Source: Acanthosoma haemorrhoidale (taxonomy: Eukaryota > Arthropoda > Insecta > Hemiptera > Acanthosomatidae). Taken from it: a stretch of DNA of 64,000 nt. Every line of letters begins with the position of its first letter. Within the stretch, counting starts at the first letter, position 1. Under the pieces are notes generated by a model. The model worked only from the letters and a program-made list of their open reading frames with translations. It was not told where the DNA came from and searched no databases. The stretch spans positions 84,651,189 to 84,715,188 of the forward strand of contig OV884009.1 of NCBI GenBank assembly GCA_930367205.1. The letters are read 5' to 3'. Shown one piece after another: positions 35,801 through 50,800 of the stretch. The translations under genes were made by a program, and so were the position numbers.

Positions 35801-38800
35801 TGATTATCTGAAATAATCAGAGCATTAGGATTTTAAATAGTTATTCAGTATTAATTAAGGGAACAATGAAGTTAAATCTAGTACAATAAACAAAATAATT
35901 TTAATTATTATGTCATTGATATAATATGATACCAGTTACAACAAATTCACACTATAATCACCTATCTAAATGATTTAAATGTTGCAAGAATGTAAATACT
36001 ATGTAAAAAAGAAAAAAAAAATGTACCAATAGCTGATTCAAATTGAACAATAGTGACTGATTTCATATACCAATGATAAACACTCTGTTCACTTGACCAA
36101 GCAAATGGAACATTTTCTTCTCAATTTTGCTTCTAATTTAATGAGATATTTCTTATTTCAAAATTAATCACAAAAGATTTGCTTGTCTCAATGCACTGCA
36201 TAACTAAAAAAAGAAAAAATTGACAGTCTGATGTTTGATTGGGAAATTCAAGAAAAAGGCACATACATATCTGAACCTTTTTACTAAAATACCAGAAAAA
36301 AGAATACTAGCTGCCATCACTTTAATTTATAAATTAGTCACAATCAATCTTGTCTATATGCTATCTGAATAGAAAAAACACTATTGTTCAGAACGAATAA
36401 ATAAAGAAATTAAAACATTTCTGCTTTCCTTACAATTCTTCAATCCAGCAGTTAATCTATTCAATGGATATTTATTTCCAGATAATCTGACCTCCGCTGA
36501 ATATAACATTTTAGCAGTTCATAGGAAATTGTTTAACTCACCTTACATAAGACCAAGTAATGAGTGTGATAAGAGAAATACCCATCACAAGATTCGAAAG
36601 ATTTGCCACACTATACATTCCAACCAAGCCAAATACGCCAGAAATTATGTAGAAAGCTACAGCAAGAGCAAAAAAAACTGCTGGGGTTCTTGCTGCTTTA
36701 AATATATTTTTGCTTTCATTGTGCAGTTTGAATTGAGAATATAATTCTTCCATATCCTAAAAAATATTTTAAAAAACTTAATTATTTATAATTAAAGACC
36801 ATTAGCATTCAATAATGTTATAAATGTCAGGATTGAAGAACTTTCATTAGACAATTAGTGTGAAAGGTAATGGTAATGACAGAATTCTATTATAATTGAA
36901 AGAAAAGAAAGAACAAAATAATTGAATAAAATGTTAATGAAGTTAAATAATGATAAAGTTCTTTTTCAAAGACCATCTCATTCTGTAATTATCTTAAAAC
37001 AATTTTAGCTCTTGTAGTGAAAATAGGAAACTCAAGTGAATAAAGTGGTGCTTTGAGATATAATAAATGAATATTTAACTATTACATTTAAATATTTTAC
37101 ATCAATTATACATACATACATTATACATATTGGTAATAATATAAGTGTGTTCAATACTATACAATAAAAGTAAATATGTAATAAATAATATTTCAAAAAA
37201 GAGAGTTATTTAACATAACAAATCTACTTTAATACTTCATTGTTATTAAAAGCCTTACGCTTGTAGCCCATATGCACACAGGAATAATATAACATTCTTA
37301 TTAATTGGATCAAACAATTTAGTAATAGATAAAGGACCAATCAAGATTAGAATCAAAAAGACAATATATAAGCAAGTGTTTATTCTAGTACACAGCTGAA
37401 AGTTGGCCCAGTATCAAAAGGTAAGTGAGCAGGATCAAGGATACACAAATGATGAAATTCCTTTTGGAAAATCCAAGTTTAAAAGAATGCGAAAACAAGA
37501 AGTCCAAGAAGAAAATCACAGAAACCAACTACTACAAGAAATTGTTTACAAGTGGGAAGTAAAACTCAAGAGAAACAAGTTCCCTTAATATAATAAACCT
37601 GAAATAAGCGGGAGGACCTCATTATGCAGCTAATTAGAGAGAAGGAATGGTTCCCAGAATAAAGAGCAAAGGTTAGGGATAACAGGGAATATTTTAGAAG
37701 ATGTATTGATGCTGGGACCCTCCCTGACACTGTGAGGTACAAAGGATATTAAAAGAAGGATGGTATGAACAAATGATAAAAATCAGTAAAAATTTTTACT
37801 GACAGTTAAAAACTATTGTTGAGTCCCTGAGAGTTGGAATCACTGAACTAGGTAGGTAGACAGTACACATTATTTACATTGCTTGTTAAAAAAATGAAGT
37901 AGTGAAAACATTCTTTCACATGTGGCAAAATGTTTCTTGATCAACTAGGTGATATTAATTAATGATATAGGTGTAATCATATAATAGGTTTTCCCTCCTA
38001 CAAATCCAAAAACTCCATTATGAACTACTTGAAAATTACTTCTAGATAGTGGGAATGTTTGCACGATTCATACTGGCTTGTGATCTGCAGGATGACTGTT
38101 GATGTCGGAACCATTTACTGACATTTCACGAGAAAGTTCAAGCCACCCTGAAACACCTTGAGCCATGCCGAGTCTTTGTTTCCACAGCACAAGGCAAGAT
38201 AAACTTTAGACAATGCTCTTTGTGGGAACAAGGCTTAAGAGAGACCTGCGCACAAATTTATTAATAGGGGTTTACATTGAAGCATAATGTTTTTCCCCAA
38301 TCCTCACTCATTTTGAGATAATACCTTTGAACTTTTCACGTGAGACATATAATTAATTTTGGTCACCCACTAGATTGGTGGGTCATACTACTCAGATGGA
38401 TTGCCTCCTCCAGTCTGATAGGTCCATTTTATAAGAGGGAGGATGAAGTGAAGGGATTACAAGGAGGGTGGTAACACATACAACATCACACTGAACGTGT
38501 TTGTCTCTGCTCAACTTTGGGCTTATTTATTGGCCTGCAACCAAGCCCACAGACTACACAGTTCCTCAAATTTATATATAGCCATAATAATAATAGCCGA
38601 AGCTCTAAATTATTTAAAGAGCTCCATAAATGATACATGTTTCACAAAACTATAAAGATAATAACATCCTAAAAATATGCTGTTTAAATGATACTTACCA
38701 AATTTCTTATTGAAATAAAAAATTCTGAATTATCACCACATCGGTTGTTGTTATCAACTTTGTTTTGTTTTTTTATTATATCTGTTGTCTGTTTTTTAAT

Positions 38801-41800
38801 AGGATACCATAGCAGTATGTTGTTTTCCAGCTGTTTTTTTTAAGTGTAAAAGCATAATGTGGGTATTTGAAAATTGTACAATATAAGTGCGTTTTATAAG
38901 TAAAGAATATATAAAAATTGCATGAAGGGTCTAAATTGTAAAAGAAATTTATTCATAATCAGTTGCTATTCCGCTGCACTTATCATCACCAAAATTAAGA
39001 AATTTTAAACATTAAAATAATAGTTAACATACTGAAATCCGGTGACACCAAGCTGTTATAATATATGAGCCAAATAGACTAATTAGACCCAGAAAGTCTT
39101 GTAGCCAGCCAACCATTGGCAGGAAACCCGTGATGCCCACCTATGCGCTATGAACAACCGGCCATTCCTTGACAGGAAAAACTTGTTTAAGGTAATGTAA
39201 ATAATACCCCTTTACACCAGTCTAGTGGCAGTAGGTAGCCCGTAATGCCAGGTTTGTTGATTTTGTATGTAAAACACATCTTTCACTAATTTAGAAATTA
39301 TTGCAAAGAAGCTGTTAGAACCCTCACACACAAACTCTAATTAATCATCAACTATTTCAACAATAATTAAATTAAGAAAAATCCTTAATCACAATTTCTT
39401 CCTCACCATTGTTACTATTTACAACACAGCATAACCTGACATACTTATTTCACTTGGAAATTTTTTTTTGCTATTCATTAATGAAAGATTAACTACACAA
39501 AAAAAGGTTAAATAAATAATGGGGGGGGGGGTAATAGTAAGTTAATAAAACTGATCATTAATTTGTATTTAAGTTTAATCATGTTAAAACTGTAATGACA
39601 TTCATTGGTAATAATATTTTTCTGTTTTAAGAACAATATAACTTCATCTTCTTGATATATTTTTTTTTATAGATAGAGAGAAATCTTTTAGTAGCTCTCA
39701 GCTTAAAATACTTTTAGATATATAGACAAAAAAAGTATATTCTGGGGCCAAGTCCCCAATGAATAATAATAATAAAGTACAAATAAAAAAAAATCACATG
39801 ACAAAGAATAATAACAAAGTAAATTAAGTATAAATCTCAATTAAGAAAAAAAAAAAATTGAAAGCATTGCATTAAATAAATTCATAGATAAAACATTAAA
39901 AAATATAAGGGAATAAAAATAGATGTGAGAATAACAATGACAAAGTTAACGAAATAGTTCATTATTCACTTCAACTTATCCCGGAGTTCTACCAAGAGAC
40001 CCTTATACAACACAGAGACACATTCAAAGTAAGGGAAAATGAGGGAGGATGAAAGGAATTAAAGTTTAGGCAGAGGGAGGGGTTTGAGTAATATGAGCTT
40101 GGGCGGATTGTGTGGAGTAGCCATGATGGAAATCAGATTGGAAAGTTTGGACTCTTCTATGAAATTGGACTAATCTTTCAAATGATTTGGAGAAGTTAGG
40201 ACAGGGATTGGGCATAGGTCTTTCGGTGATGTTGAGTTGGATTTTTTTTCCAAGAAACTGGTAAGACTGAATTTTGAAGGGAAAAATTATAAATAAATAA
40301 TAGAACAGGCAGGATAATTTGAAGGTTTTATTAACCTAATGACAATTCTGTCAGGGCCAGTGGAATGATCTCATCACAGAGGTTATAAGGTGTATATAGC
40401 GTTATAGGATATAAGTAAAATAAAAATCATCATCATTAGATGAGGGTTCACAAGATAAGATCCGGGAGGTTAAGTGGTTGAGGAGAAAGACAAAATATGA
40501 ATTTAGAAAATCAAGTGAAACTGGGAATACTAAGGAGAAAATATAAGAGGAGCCACAGAAGGATAGTTTCTAAAGGAGTTGTCATTTTGAATAGTAATCA
40601 GGATCAGGGAAAAGCTATTCACGAAATTACTTGGATTTTTGCACGCCGGAAAGTTGTGGAGGATCCAGAACACCTGATAATCATCTATAAGCCCTTGATA
40701 CTTTTGTATTCACAATAATGAATTTTTCTATAGATATAAACCTATACATATGTATATATTTATTTTTTATATTAATTTATTATGCGCAGTTATTCTTTTT
40801 TATTACTTACTACTTAGTTTTTATAATTACAATCCCAGTTTTATCATTTTGTCTTTTGTTAAATAACTTTATTTATCTATGCATGTAATATTAATGTTAT
40901 GTGACTATTTAATACCTGAAAATACCAGCTTAAAATATTGGTAGTAACTGGATAATTTGGTATTAAATAAGAATGGTGCATAGAGGCTAAGCACTTTTTT
41001 TTCTAGTGAGTTAATATTCAACTAGCCAAATTCATAGAACAAAATAGTTCACAAAAGTTCATAACTAAATAACGAAGTTGGAGAGAATTTTCTAATTTCC
41101 TTATTCTTCATAATGGTGTAGCCAGGGAGTGGATTGTAGGATAGACTTCCCATAATTCTGAAATTTTTTTGAAACCACGAAAAAAAAGTAAATTATGTTA
41201 TAAATGTGGGCCTAGTTGGTGTAAAATTCCTTGAGTTGCATTGTAAATACTACCAACTAAGTATAGATGATTACTTTTTTTTTTTTTTACAATCTCTCCA
41301 ATGAATAAACCTGGAGAAGAGAACTGTACCACTATATGTAATTCTGCCAGTTAATTCAACTCTCCTGACTATATTGGGCTGGTCATGTCCCACAAATGAA
41401 ATGGGAGGAAATACCAACTAAGGTTCTGTTGACCAAACAGATTTTGGAACCAGGCATGTTGGAAAACCCTAATTTTGAGCAAGACAATGCTGGTACTGTT
41501 GCAAGAATCCTCCTTGTGGTTAACAACTGGAGAGGGGCAGTACTTATCAGAGGAACCTGGTGGCCAAGTCCCTGTAAGATGTTGCACCTGATAGACAATG
41601 TCTCCCCTAAGAAAAAAATGCTCATATTTCCCCGCCAAAAATAATTTCTTGATGTGAACCTGGTTCTTTTAAGCACCGCTATCAACAAAGTATTTCTATA
41701 ATTGCGATAATAAATATGCAAGTTGTGCTTGGATTAAAATAAATTGTCAACACATTTAGGAACATTATTCAAATATTTTTGATCATACTAATATAAATAT

Positions 41801-44800
41801 ATATTAATTTGAATTGACCAATACATACAATACAGCAACTATTGCTGGAGCAGGCTAAGGACCACTATGGTAACGAAAAGCCAATCAAAGGAGAAAAAGA
41901 TGACTGTATAATAACAGAACTCATTTTAAAAATTATTAAACTGTATATTGATAGATATATAGTAACTGTAATTAATATAAAAACTTCCAGTAATAAAAGG
42001 ATATGCTCATAAAATCAAATAATTTTTATTGTTGGTTATATTTTCATTAAATATTACCCTCAGACAATAAATAATGTGTTTATTGTACTTCATGAAATTA
42101 TTGCGCTTTTTAATGCCTAACCTGCGAACTCTGAAAATTTCAACACTAAATAATTTGAATTCATCAAAAGCAGTTTAACTTACACAAATTAGTAGGCCAG
42201 GTCAAAAATGCTAGTCAAACATGTGTCTTCAGTGTAGTTTCTTCGTCTAAATATATTTATCTCTTCAACAGTTCTCTCATGACCCCCCCCCTTATGATGA
42301 ATGCATACTTCTCAAGAGCACATGCTGCGTCTGTCTTGAGAATACCAACAAATTTTTGTCTAAGCTTACCAGACCAGCAAGCTAAAAGTTTGATTAGCCT
42401 ACCCTACAAGGCAAATGTAACTCTTTTAGACTTTTTCAAAATTATATAAACCCAAAAATGCTCTTGACTGTGAATTCAAATTAAAATAAAATCGATTCTA
42501 TTTTTAATACAAAATATAACACATATAATATTTCTGATACTAAAACAACATTATAAAGATATAAATTAATTGAGGAATTGGCCAGACTGATTTCGCCACT
42601 AGAGAGTTCTTCTAAATCTAAGTTGGCTTAACTTCACCGACTGAAAAATTCTTCAATTATTTGACTTAGCTATCTTTTTTTTTCGCACTTAACATTTCAA
42701 AATATTGAGGGGGGAAATGGAAGTTTTTTGTAAAAAACTTTAAGTGTTAAAAAACAAAAAAAAAATAAAGTAAAAGATTATTTAACAGCATTTAGTAAAT
42801 AAAGTCATAGATGGATCGTTATATTAAAAACAATACATGAAGAAGTCAGTAAAATACAACATTAATTGAAAACTTTTAAATTTATACTTGAAAAATAACA
42901 TACAATCCAAATATACAAAACATTGAATAAAAATTGAAATGGTGAGAATAAAAGTATGAAAACATAGTAAAATGAATAAATCGTTTCTAAACTAGCAAGC
43001 ATCAGTCTCGGTCTGTCTGGAGGTGTTGGAATAGGAGGGTTTTGAAGGTTCATAAGGATGAAGCATGGCAGCTATTAGGAGGGAGAGAGCTCCACAGAGT
43101 GGAGGAGCGAGCAAGGAAGGAACAATAATAAGCTGCAGTTTTTTGGGTAGGAGTATAAAAGTCAGAGAGAAGGGATCTCATGATCAGGGAGTAGATTGAG
43201 GATTTTAACTGCAGAATATTGTATATAAAAGGAGAGTAATAATTGATGGCTTAGAAAAGGTATGAACCGAAGAAATATTGTTCACAAAAGGAGGGGAAGA
43301 GCCACCTTAACTCGGCTAAGAGATGGGAGTGCCACGAAGTCTCAAAGATAAATCTAACAAAGCAATTCCTGATTTGATTCTACTTATTTCCGAGTCCAAC
43401 TGAGAGACCCTCAAACACCACACAGCCATAGTCAAAGTAAGGGAAAATAAAGGAAGATTCAAGGAGTTGTCATAGAATAGGGGGAGGAAATGGTGAGAGT
43501 GATGGAATAGTTTAAGGGTACATATTGACTGACTAAGAGTTGAGAGATATATTGGTTCTGGGAAAAGGTTTAATCAATAGCAACACCTAGGTTTTTAACA
43601 GTGGAGCAGAAGGTGATAAGGTGACCAATAATGCTCAAAGTAGGAAATTTTGCTAAAGATCTGAGGAGGGAAGCTAAAACAATAGCCTAAATTTATAATA
43701 ACTTTAGATTATTCAGGTTCGCCCAGGCACTGATCTAACCTAGGTTCCCCTGAATCTTGGCAAACACAGCTAATAAATTGTAGCGGGAAGTATAAATAGA
43801 TTAGGGAGTCATCAGTGTAATGGTGATGGGGAAAATGATGAATGAATTTAGGGAGATCATTGATGTAGGAGCTAAAAAGAATAGGGCAAATGCTCAATCC
43901 TGGGGCTATGCCCGAGGACACAGAAGGATAGCAGATAAAGTTTAATTAGGGATAGTAACAGCTTGAGTACAGTTAGAGTAATGATTGAAACCATCAGACA
44001 GAGCTATTGGAGAAATCTAGGAGAACCAGGACTGTTAGTTTTTGTTGATTAATGGCAGCGTGAATGTCACTAGCGATAATAGCTAGTTACAAATCCCTGA
44101 TGTACTGGCATAATCACAAAGGAGGTCAGGGACGAAAGGTCTGAGTTTTTTAGGGGGGCATGTGTATTAAGGAGGTTGGCAGTTAGGAAGTTCACCATGG
44201 AGTAAATTATTGAGCAGGAGTAAATAATATTCAAATCCAAGACTAACTTTCCAAAAAAAAAAATTTTTTTTGGGGGGGGGGGAGGTGTCTCAATTGTGGA
44301 AGGTTATGGTTTTAGGAGGAAAAGATGGGGTATGAAAATTATAAGAAATCTGGATTAGGCCATGAGAGGACAGAAACACAATAGACAGCTGAGAAGATTT
44401 GTAGATGAGTCAATAATGTGGAGATCAAGCCAAGTATCAGACTTACCCGCGTGGTGAAACGAACAATGGGGAGATAAAGCTAAAATAACAGGTTGTCTAG
44501 GTAGCGCTTATCATAGGTATTCAACAGGGGGTTGGTATTGAGTCACAGGTAAGAATAATATTGGAGTAGAGAGAAATCGAATTGTAGAGGGTTAATTCAA
44601 AAGACACCTTTTGAGGATGATACACTACAGCATATAGGACAGGACAGAAGTTGCAGGTAATTTTGACGACAAGGAACTTGATGAGTGGATGGTCGGGGGA
44701 AGGTCAAGGATTCAGCTCTTTAAACATAGACATCTATACTGTAGCAAAACTGGGGAAAAGGTAGATTGTTTGTTTATTGTATACAAAAAAGGTGTACTGA

Positions 44801-47800
44801 CAGAAGTGCATAAATACAGATTAGGACTTAGGTGTACTAGAATTCAAAAGTCCACAACACATAAAACGAATAAATTATGTGACTTATCTACTTCAATATA
44901 TATGGATAGTCAAACTACATTAATGGAAATCAACAATATTCTAAACGGTTTTTTGTACCGTGTAGAAGTTCTACTGTATATGGGGCTTCTAAAAGGCTAG
45001 AATTTTTTATTATTGAAATATAATGAGTTTACAGTTGTCTAGTTTTTTTAACATTTGTAAAATTTATGATATATTTATTCATTTATTTTTTGGTATTTTT
45101 ATGTGCTAAATGATTTATGTTGTTATATTATGCATACATTTGTTATAAATTTTCGTTTTTTTAAGCTAGTATTTAATAATGTTATATCAAAATGTTATGA
45201 CAAAGACATTTATGCTAACCACTGCAGTCATGTGTGCTTCTGACAGTTTTTTGTTTGTTTTTGTAGCAATTGCTAATGGCTTTGAGACAGCTAAAACCTT
45301 TTGTAAATACAAATTTGATATGAGGTTGTTCCCTTAAGAATAGATTGAATTATACAGAGAAATGTAAAGTCGCAAAATATTCAGTTCCCCCCAACTGATC
45401 ACAAACCCGTTTTCTTTCCAATAAACGTAATCCATTCATTAATATAAAACCAAACCCATAAATTTACCAGGAAGGGAATTAGAGTAAGTTCAGAACTATC
45501 ATATTTCATAATTATATTTATAAGCCTAACAATGAACCAGTAACCAAAATAAGAACAGCAGTATCAGACAGAATAAAATTTCACCAGAAAGATTGAATAA
45601 AAAGAAAACAAAACACCAAATTAATAAACAACATCAATTTAACAAACAGAAATACTCATAATGCAAACTTATTTAAAAAAAAAAAAGATGCTTTGTGATC
45701 AATGCCTACTAATGAGAAATGTACACAGTAGAAAGTTTACCGACAATATTAAAACAAAAGTGAGCACCAGATCTGTGACCCAAAGGAAAACCTCCCAAGA
45801 GCACAGCAAATTTTAGTTTTAATAACATTAATAGCATAAATTAATCAGCATTTTAGTTTTTTAAAAAAACCATTTTTGAATAGAACCTTCAATTATTTTT
45901 TTCATGAGATATAGTAGTATAAAAGTGAGCAAAATCAGGTTTTGCTTATTAAATATGGTCCGATTCATTATTTCAAAAACTATAATGAACACACATGCAC
46001 ATAATACAGTAAACAATAAATATGATCACTGTATTTTGATTTTTCATCAATGCATTAATTTTTAAGTTAGTCTAGTTAGTAAGAATAGGATTCCTAAAAA
46101 TAAAAAATCATCATGAATTAACTTCTAAAGAGAAGTAAGGAAAATAGACACTACCAAATATATTCACAAGTTACTGTCCTTTCTTAAAGAAATAACAAAA
46201 ATGACACCTTATACTAACTAACATAATTACAAGCATGTTTTAAGCATTAATACAGTAAATAAAATTTATTTTGAGTGTAAGGCTAAATAAATAATCTGGT
46301 TTAATAAATAGGCATTTAAATATTTAAAGATATATTTATTTCAAATAGTCATAACATAATAAATACCACAGCATAACAATCAAAACCAGTACTAAAAATT
46401 AATCAAGCAATTAGAATATAATAAAAATTCAAACAAATAAGTACTAAATATATTTATTGCCATCCATATGCATACACTGATGACCCTTGATTATAATATG
46501 GATAACGTTTAGTCTGAGCAGCAATAAAAGCAATAACCATTACCAGTAGAGAAAGTAACAGAAAAAATTTTAAAGGGCTTCCTATCTGACTGAAAAAATT
46601 TTTGGCATCATTGCGAGCTTGAAAATTATGATATAAATGATCCAAATCCTAAAAAAAGAAAACCATAAATCATAAAAATTGAAAATGCAATTATGTATAT
46701 ATACCAGTATTAATAACAATTTTTACTTCATAAAATAAAAAATGATCTTACCTAAAATAGCTACAAAGTCTAGAAGTTTATAAAAAAAACCGAAGCTGGT
46801 TCAAATAAATGGCATCCATTTGAAGAATAATAGCAGTATAATTTACATAAATATGAAATCTTCACTAGCTTTGTAAAAAATCCATCAACCACAAAAAGTT
46901 CGAAATATTACCATGGCACCCTTAATTTTAAGTGCAAAACAGGATAACATTTGTTAATATAGCTCCAGAAGCTGAGTAATAAAAATAATGCTTATAAAAG
47001 TACATTTTAAAAACCCTAGTTTACATGATATATTAGTCACGTATAAAATATTTCCTATTATATTTGACAAGTGAAAATGTTTTAAGAGTATAGCATTGTA
47101 ATTATGAAATAATAGGAATCATCATTAAATATAATTCAATCCAGAAATTCATCACCACAAATAAAACTATAAAGATAGTTATATAATGGAAGAATTTATA
47201 TTGTTATGTTAAATTGTGTTAAAATAATTAAAACACCATTAAACATCTTTATTTAATAGTTGATACTTAAATCATAATAATTATATTTTGTCTCCTTTTT
47301 GTTGAAATCATTAGTATTATTATTTTAAACTATATCCTGAGTGAATGTTGCACGATAGATCCTGGACCTGCAAAATTAAGCAGGAAGGACAGAGTAGTTT
47401 CCGTTTGAATGAGATTAAGGTAAAACACAATTATATGGTAAGGCCCTTACACAGAATCAATATGTTTTTCATAATAAAATAAAAGGCTTTGTTTGGGAAA
47501 AGAGTGAATGAAAATAAGCCAATGGTTTATGTTATATACTGAAAGCTGCACAAGATGATTTATTATCAAGAATGACAATAATAGTTGAAATAAAGCTATG
47601 TACAGTTTGTTATTAAAAAACAGTCATAGTCATTTGTCAGGATTCAAGAATATAATCTAATAACTATAATTATTAGTGGAGCAGCCAATCTATCAAGTAT
47701 AAATGATGGTAAAATAATGACAAGCACAATGAGCTTGTATATAATATACCCTCTGCTATATTTTATAAATAGGGTGCATACAAGATAGAAGATCTACCTT

Positions 47801-50800
47801 TACTTTGAGGACAGTGAGACTCATTTATAAATAAGAACTGGACAATTACCAGGCAAATCAGAAAAAAAAAATTCATTCCTTGAAAAGGATTTTGGAGAAG
47901 TTTTGGCAAAGATAAAATGAATCCATAAGAGTATGATCAGAAACAAAGTGGATATCATTCTATATAAATTAGAGACCAAAAGGATATGACCACTTAATAA
48001 GATTAGACGAAGAACAAAGAACTAAGAGATTAAATAGATCGCATTTCCACAAGCCTTGGATAGAAGATTCCTGATTGGAAAAAATGGGAAATAGGGATGG
48101 CCCTCAAATAAAATAGAAATGAAATACTGCTACTAAAATTAAATATATAGTAGACTTATAAAAAAAAAAAATATAGTAAATTTATAGATAATTATGATAG
48201 AAGAAAATAAGTCTTTCGATACCAAAAAATTAAAACACAACTAAAAATCAAAATTTCAGAACACATAAATAAGTAATTCTGAGGGAAATATAACAAGGCA
48301 ACATACTTTAATAAAGAATAGAATACAGGGTACTTGCCAAACACAATTAAGACTTTTTTTTAAGGTTTTGTTGTTCCAATGGTTGATTGGTGGTGGTATA
48401 AGTTATTCTTTAATAGTGATAAGCTTTGAATAAATAAATGTAATAAATCTGTTTTGTAGTTTCTCGATATAAAATATTTAGTATTTGTCTGAGCTATTAC
48501 ATTATTTCAATATAAGGCAGTTTGTTAAAAAAAAAAATCATTGATAGTAAAGTTCGATGATAATAATACTAGAATTAGTGGGAGTTATGCCCCAGAAAAA
48601 TTCTGTGAAAACGAACTTTAATAGAACATTCATGAATATGGAATGGAGCAATAAAAAAAGTAATATTACATTTAAAATATTAATTCAAATGCTTTTTGTG
48701 ATAAACCTTATTTAAATAACAGTGATGTTGCCTGATCAAATTATATGGCTAGGAGATACTAATTAATACAAATTTTATTGTGTAGTACTTTTAAATTTCT
48801 GCAGTTCAGGAGGGAGCAGAGTATAAACCAAAATAATAATAACAGATGTCTTAGTATAAAAGTAAAATACAAACATATTTCATTATTGATATTGGCTTTC
48901 AATATTAAACAGGAAAATATAATGTGTAACAAGTTGTAAACTAATAGGTTGGCCAAAAATTCCGTTCGGTTTTTTAAGCGAAAATAAGACAACTTTTAAA
49001 CACAAAGCAATTTATTCAATAAATGATATAGTTGCCGTTTTGTTCCAGTATCTTCTGTTATCTCATGGGCAGATTCATAATTCCATGCTCAAAGAATTTC
49101 CTGTCTTTACTGGCAAAAAAATTTTCCAAGTGGATTTTTACATCTTCTTCAGAGTTGAAGGTCTGTCCATTCAATGAATTTTGAAGAGACCAAAACAGGT
49201 GGAAATCTGAAGGAGCAAGGTTGGACGAATATGGAGGGTGCGCAAAACTTCCCAGCCAAGCTCCAGTAACTTCTGCCACGTCTGCAAAGAAGTGTGCGGT
49301 CTGGCATTGTCGTGATGGAAGACAATCTCCTTACGGTTGGCTAGTTATGGACGCTTCTGGTGGATTGCTGCATTAAATTTGTCTAGCTGGTCACAGTAGA
49401 CATCCGAATTGATGGTGCTGTTCTTGGGAAGAAGTTCGTAAAAGACAACACCCCTACAATCCCACCAAATCGAGAGCATAACCTTCTTTGGGTGAAGTCC
49501 TACTTTGGGGGTTGTTTGTGGTAATTTGCCGCGCTTCCAGCATGAGTGCTTGCGATCCAATTTTCCGTCCCCCGTCATCATTCTCTTCAAAAAAGGATTG
49601 TTTTCTTCACGTTTCCGCAATGAATCGCAGATGGAAATCCTTTGGGCGAGGTTAGCCTCACTAAGTTGATAGGGAACCCAAACATCGAGCCTGCTCACGT
49701 AGCCAAGTTGATGCAGATGGTTTTCAACACTCGATTTGGATATTTTGAGGATAACTGTGATCTACCTAGTTGTATAACGGGGATTGGTGTCGACTAATTC
49801 CTTCACTTTGTCCCTGTTAATCTCAGTTGGCCGGCCAGAGCGAGGTGCGTCTTGAACCGAAATCTTGAAAACCACTTCTGGCACACATGTTCTGTAACAG
49901 CATCCTCTCCGTATACAGCGCATATCTTCTTGCATGTTTCCACTGCTTTCTTGCCTTTTTTTAAATAAAAAAGCATGAGGTGTTAATAATGGTCGTTTTG
50001 GTTTTCCATTTTCAGGATGATCCTAAACACACAACATACAATCAGTCTCATCAGAATTTCGCGTCAAACTACGTTGAAGTGTCTAGTATCTGACGAGAGT
50101 GCACTCGCAAGGGATGGACTGAAGCTAGCTACATATTAAGACTGCTTGAAGTTTCGTGACGACAAAAACCGAACGGACTTTTTGGCCAACCTGATATTTT
50201 CAATTGTGACAAGCACATAAATATATTTACCGTATCATTGGATTTTGAGTTGCTACTTGTTAGTCAAAATCAGCTATAATTAAAAGTATCAAAGCTAGTG
50301 CATGATAAAAAAAACAAAAAAAACCCACTTAATAACACAATAGATAGACAATAGTAGATGTAAGTAGATTGCAGAAGTACATTTAAAAAAAAAACTACAA
50401 TTTTAGCATGCATAAATTGTTATATAAATTAGATCAATTCAAAATGAGTAAAAGTAAACCTATAAAAGAGTGATATAAGCTCAGGCGCTCTGTCACCTTA
50501 GGTACAGTGACACTCACAAGCATGAACATCTTTTTCTATTAAGAAAAAGATAATTCTGTGACAAGAAGAAAGAGTACAGTAGGCAAAAATATTGAATTTT
50601 TGAAACTAATAACATTACTTCATCTTGGGAAATTGGGCTAGTTTTCCTCCCCCCTTCTGTGTATGTAATCTATGCAAATATATTCATTGCTCTAGAAATA
50701 TATGTATACATATAAACATAAACATGACAAGGAAGCTACTAACAAAAATGAAGTGTATTATAATTTAAGTAAACATAGTAATACAACAAAAAAGTTATTA

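Noticed and set aside
36529..36744. 71-codon plus-strand frame
   Set aside because: Exact antisense of the atlastin hairpin exon.
41369..41721. Minus-strand frames of 89 and 112 codons
   Set aside because: Antisense of the LINE tail on the plus strand, which has the recognisable WAGHV motif.
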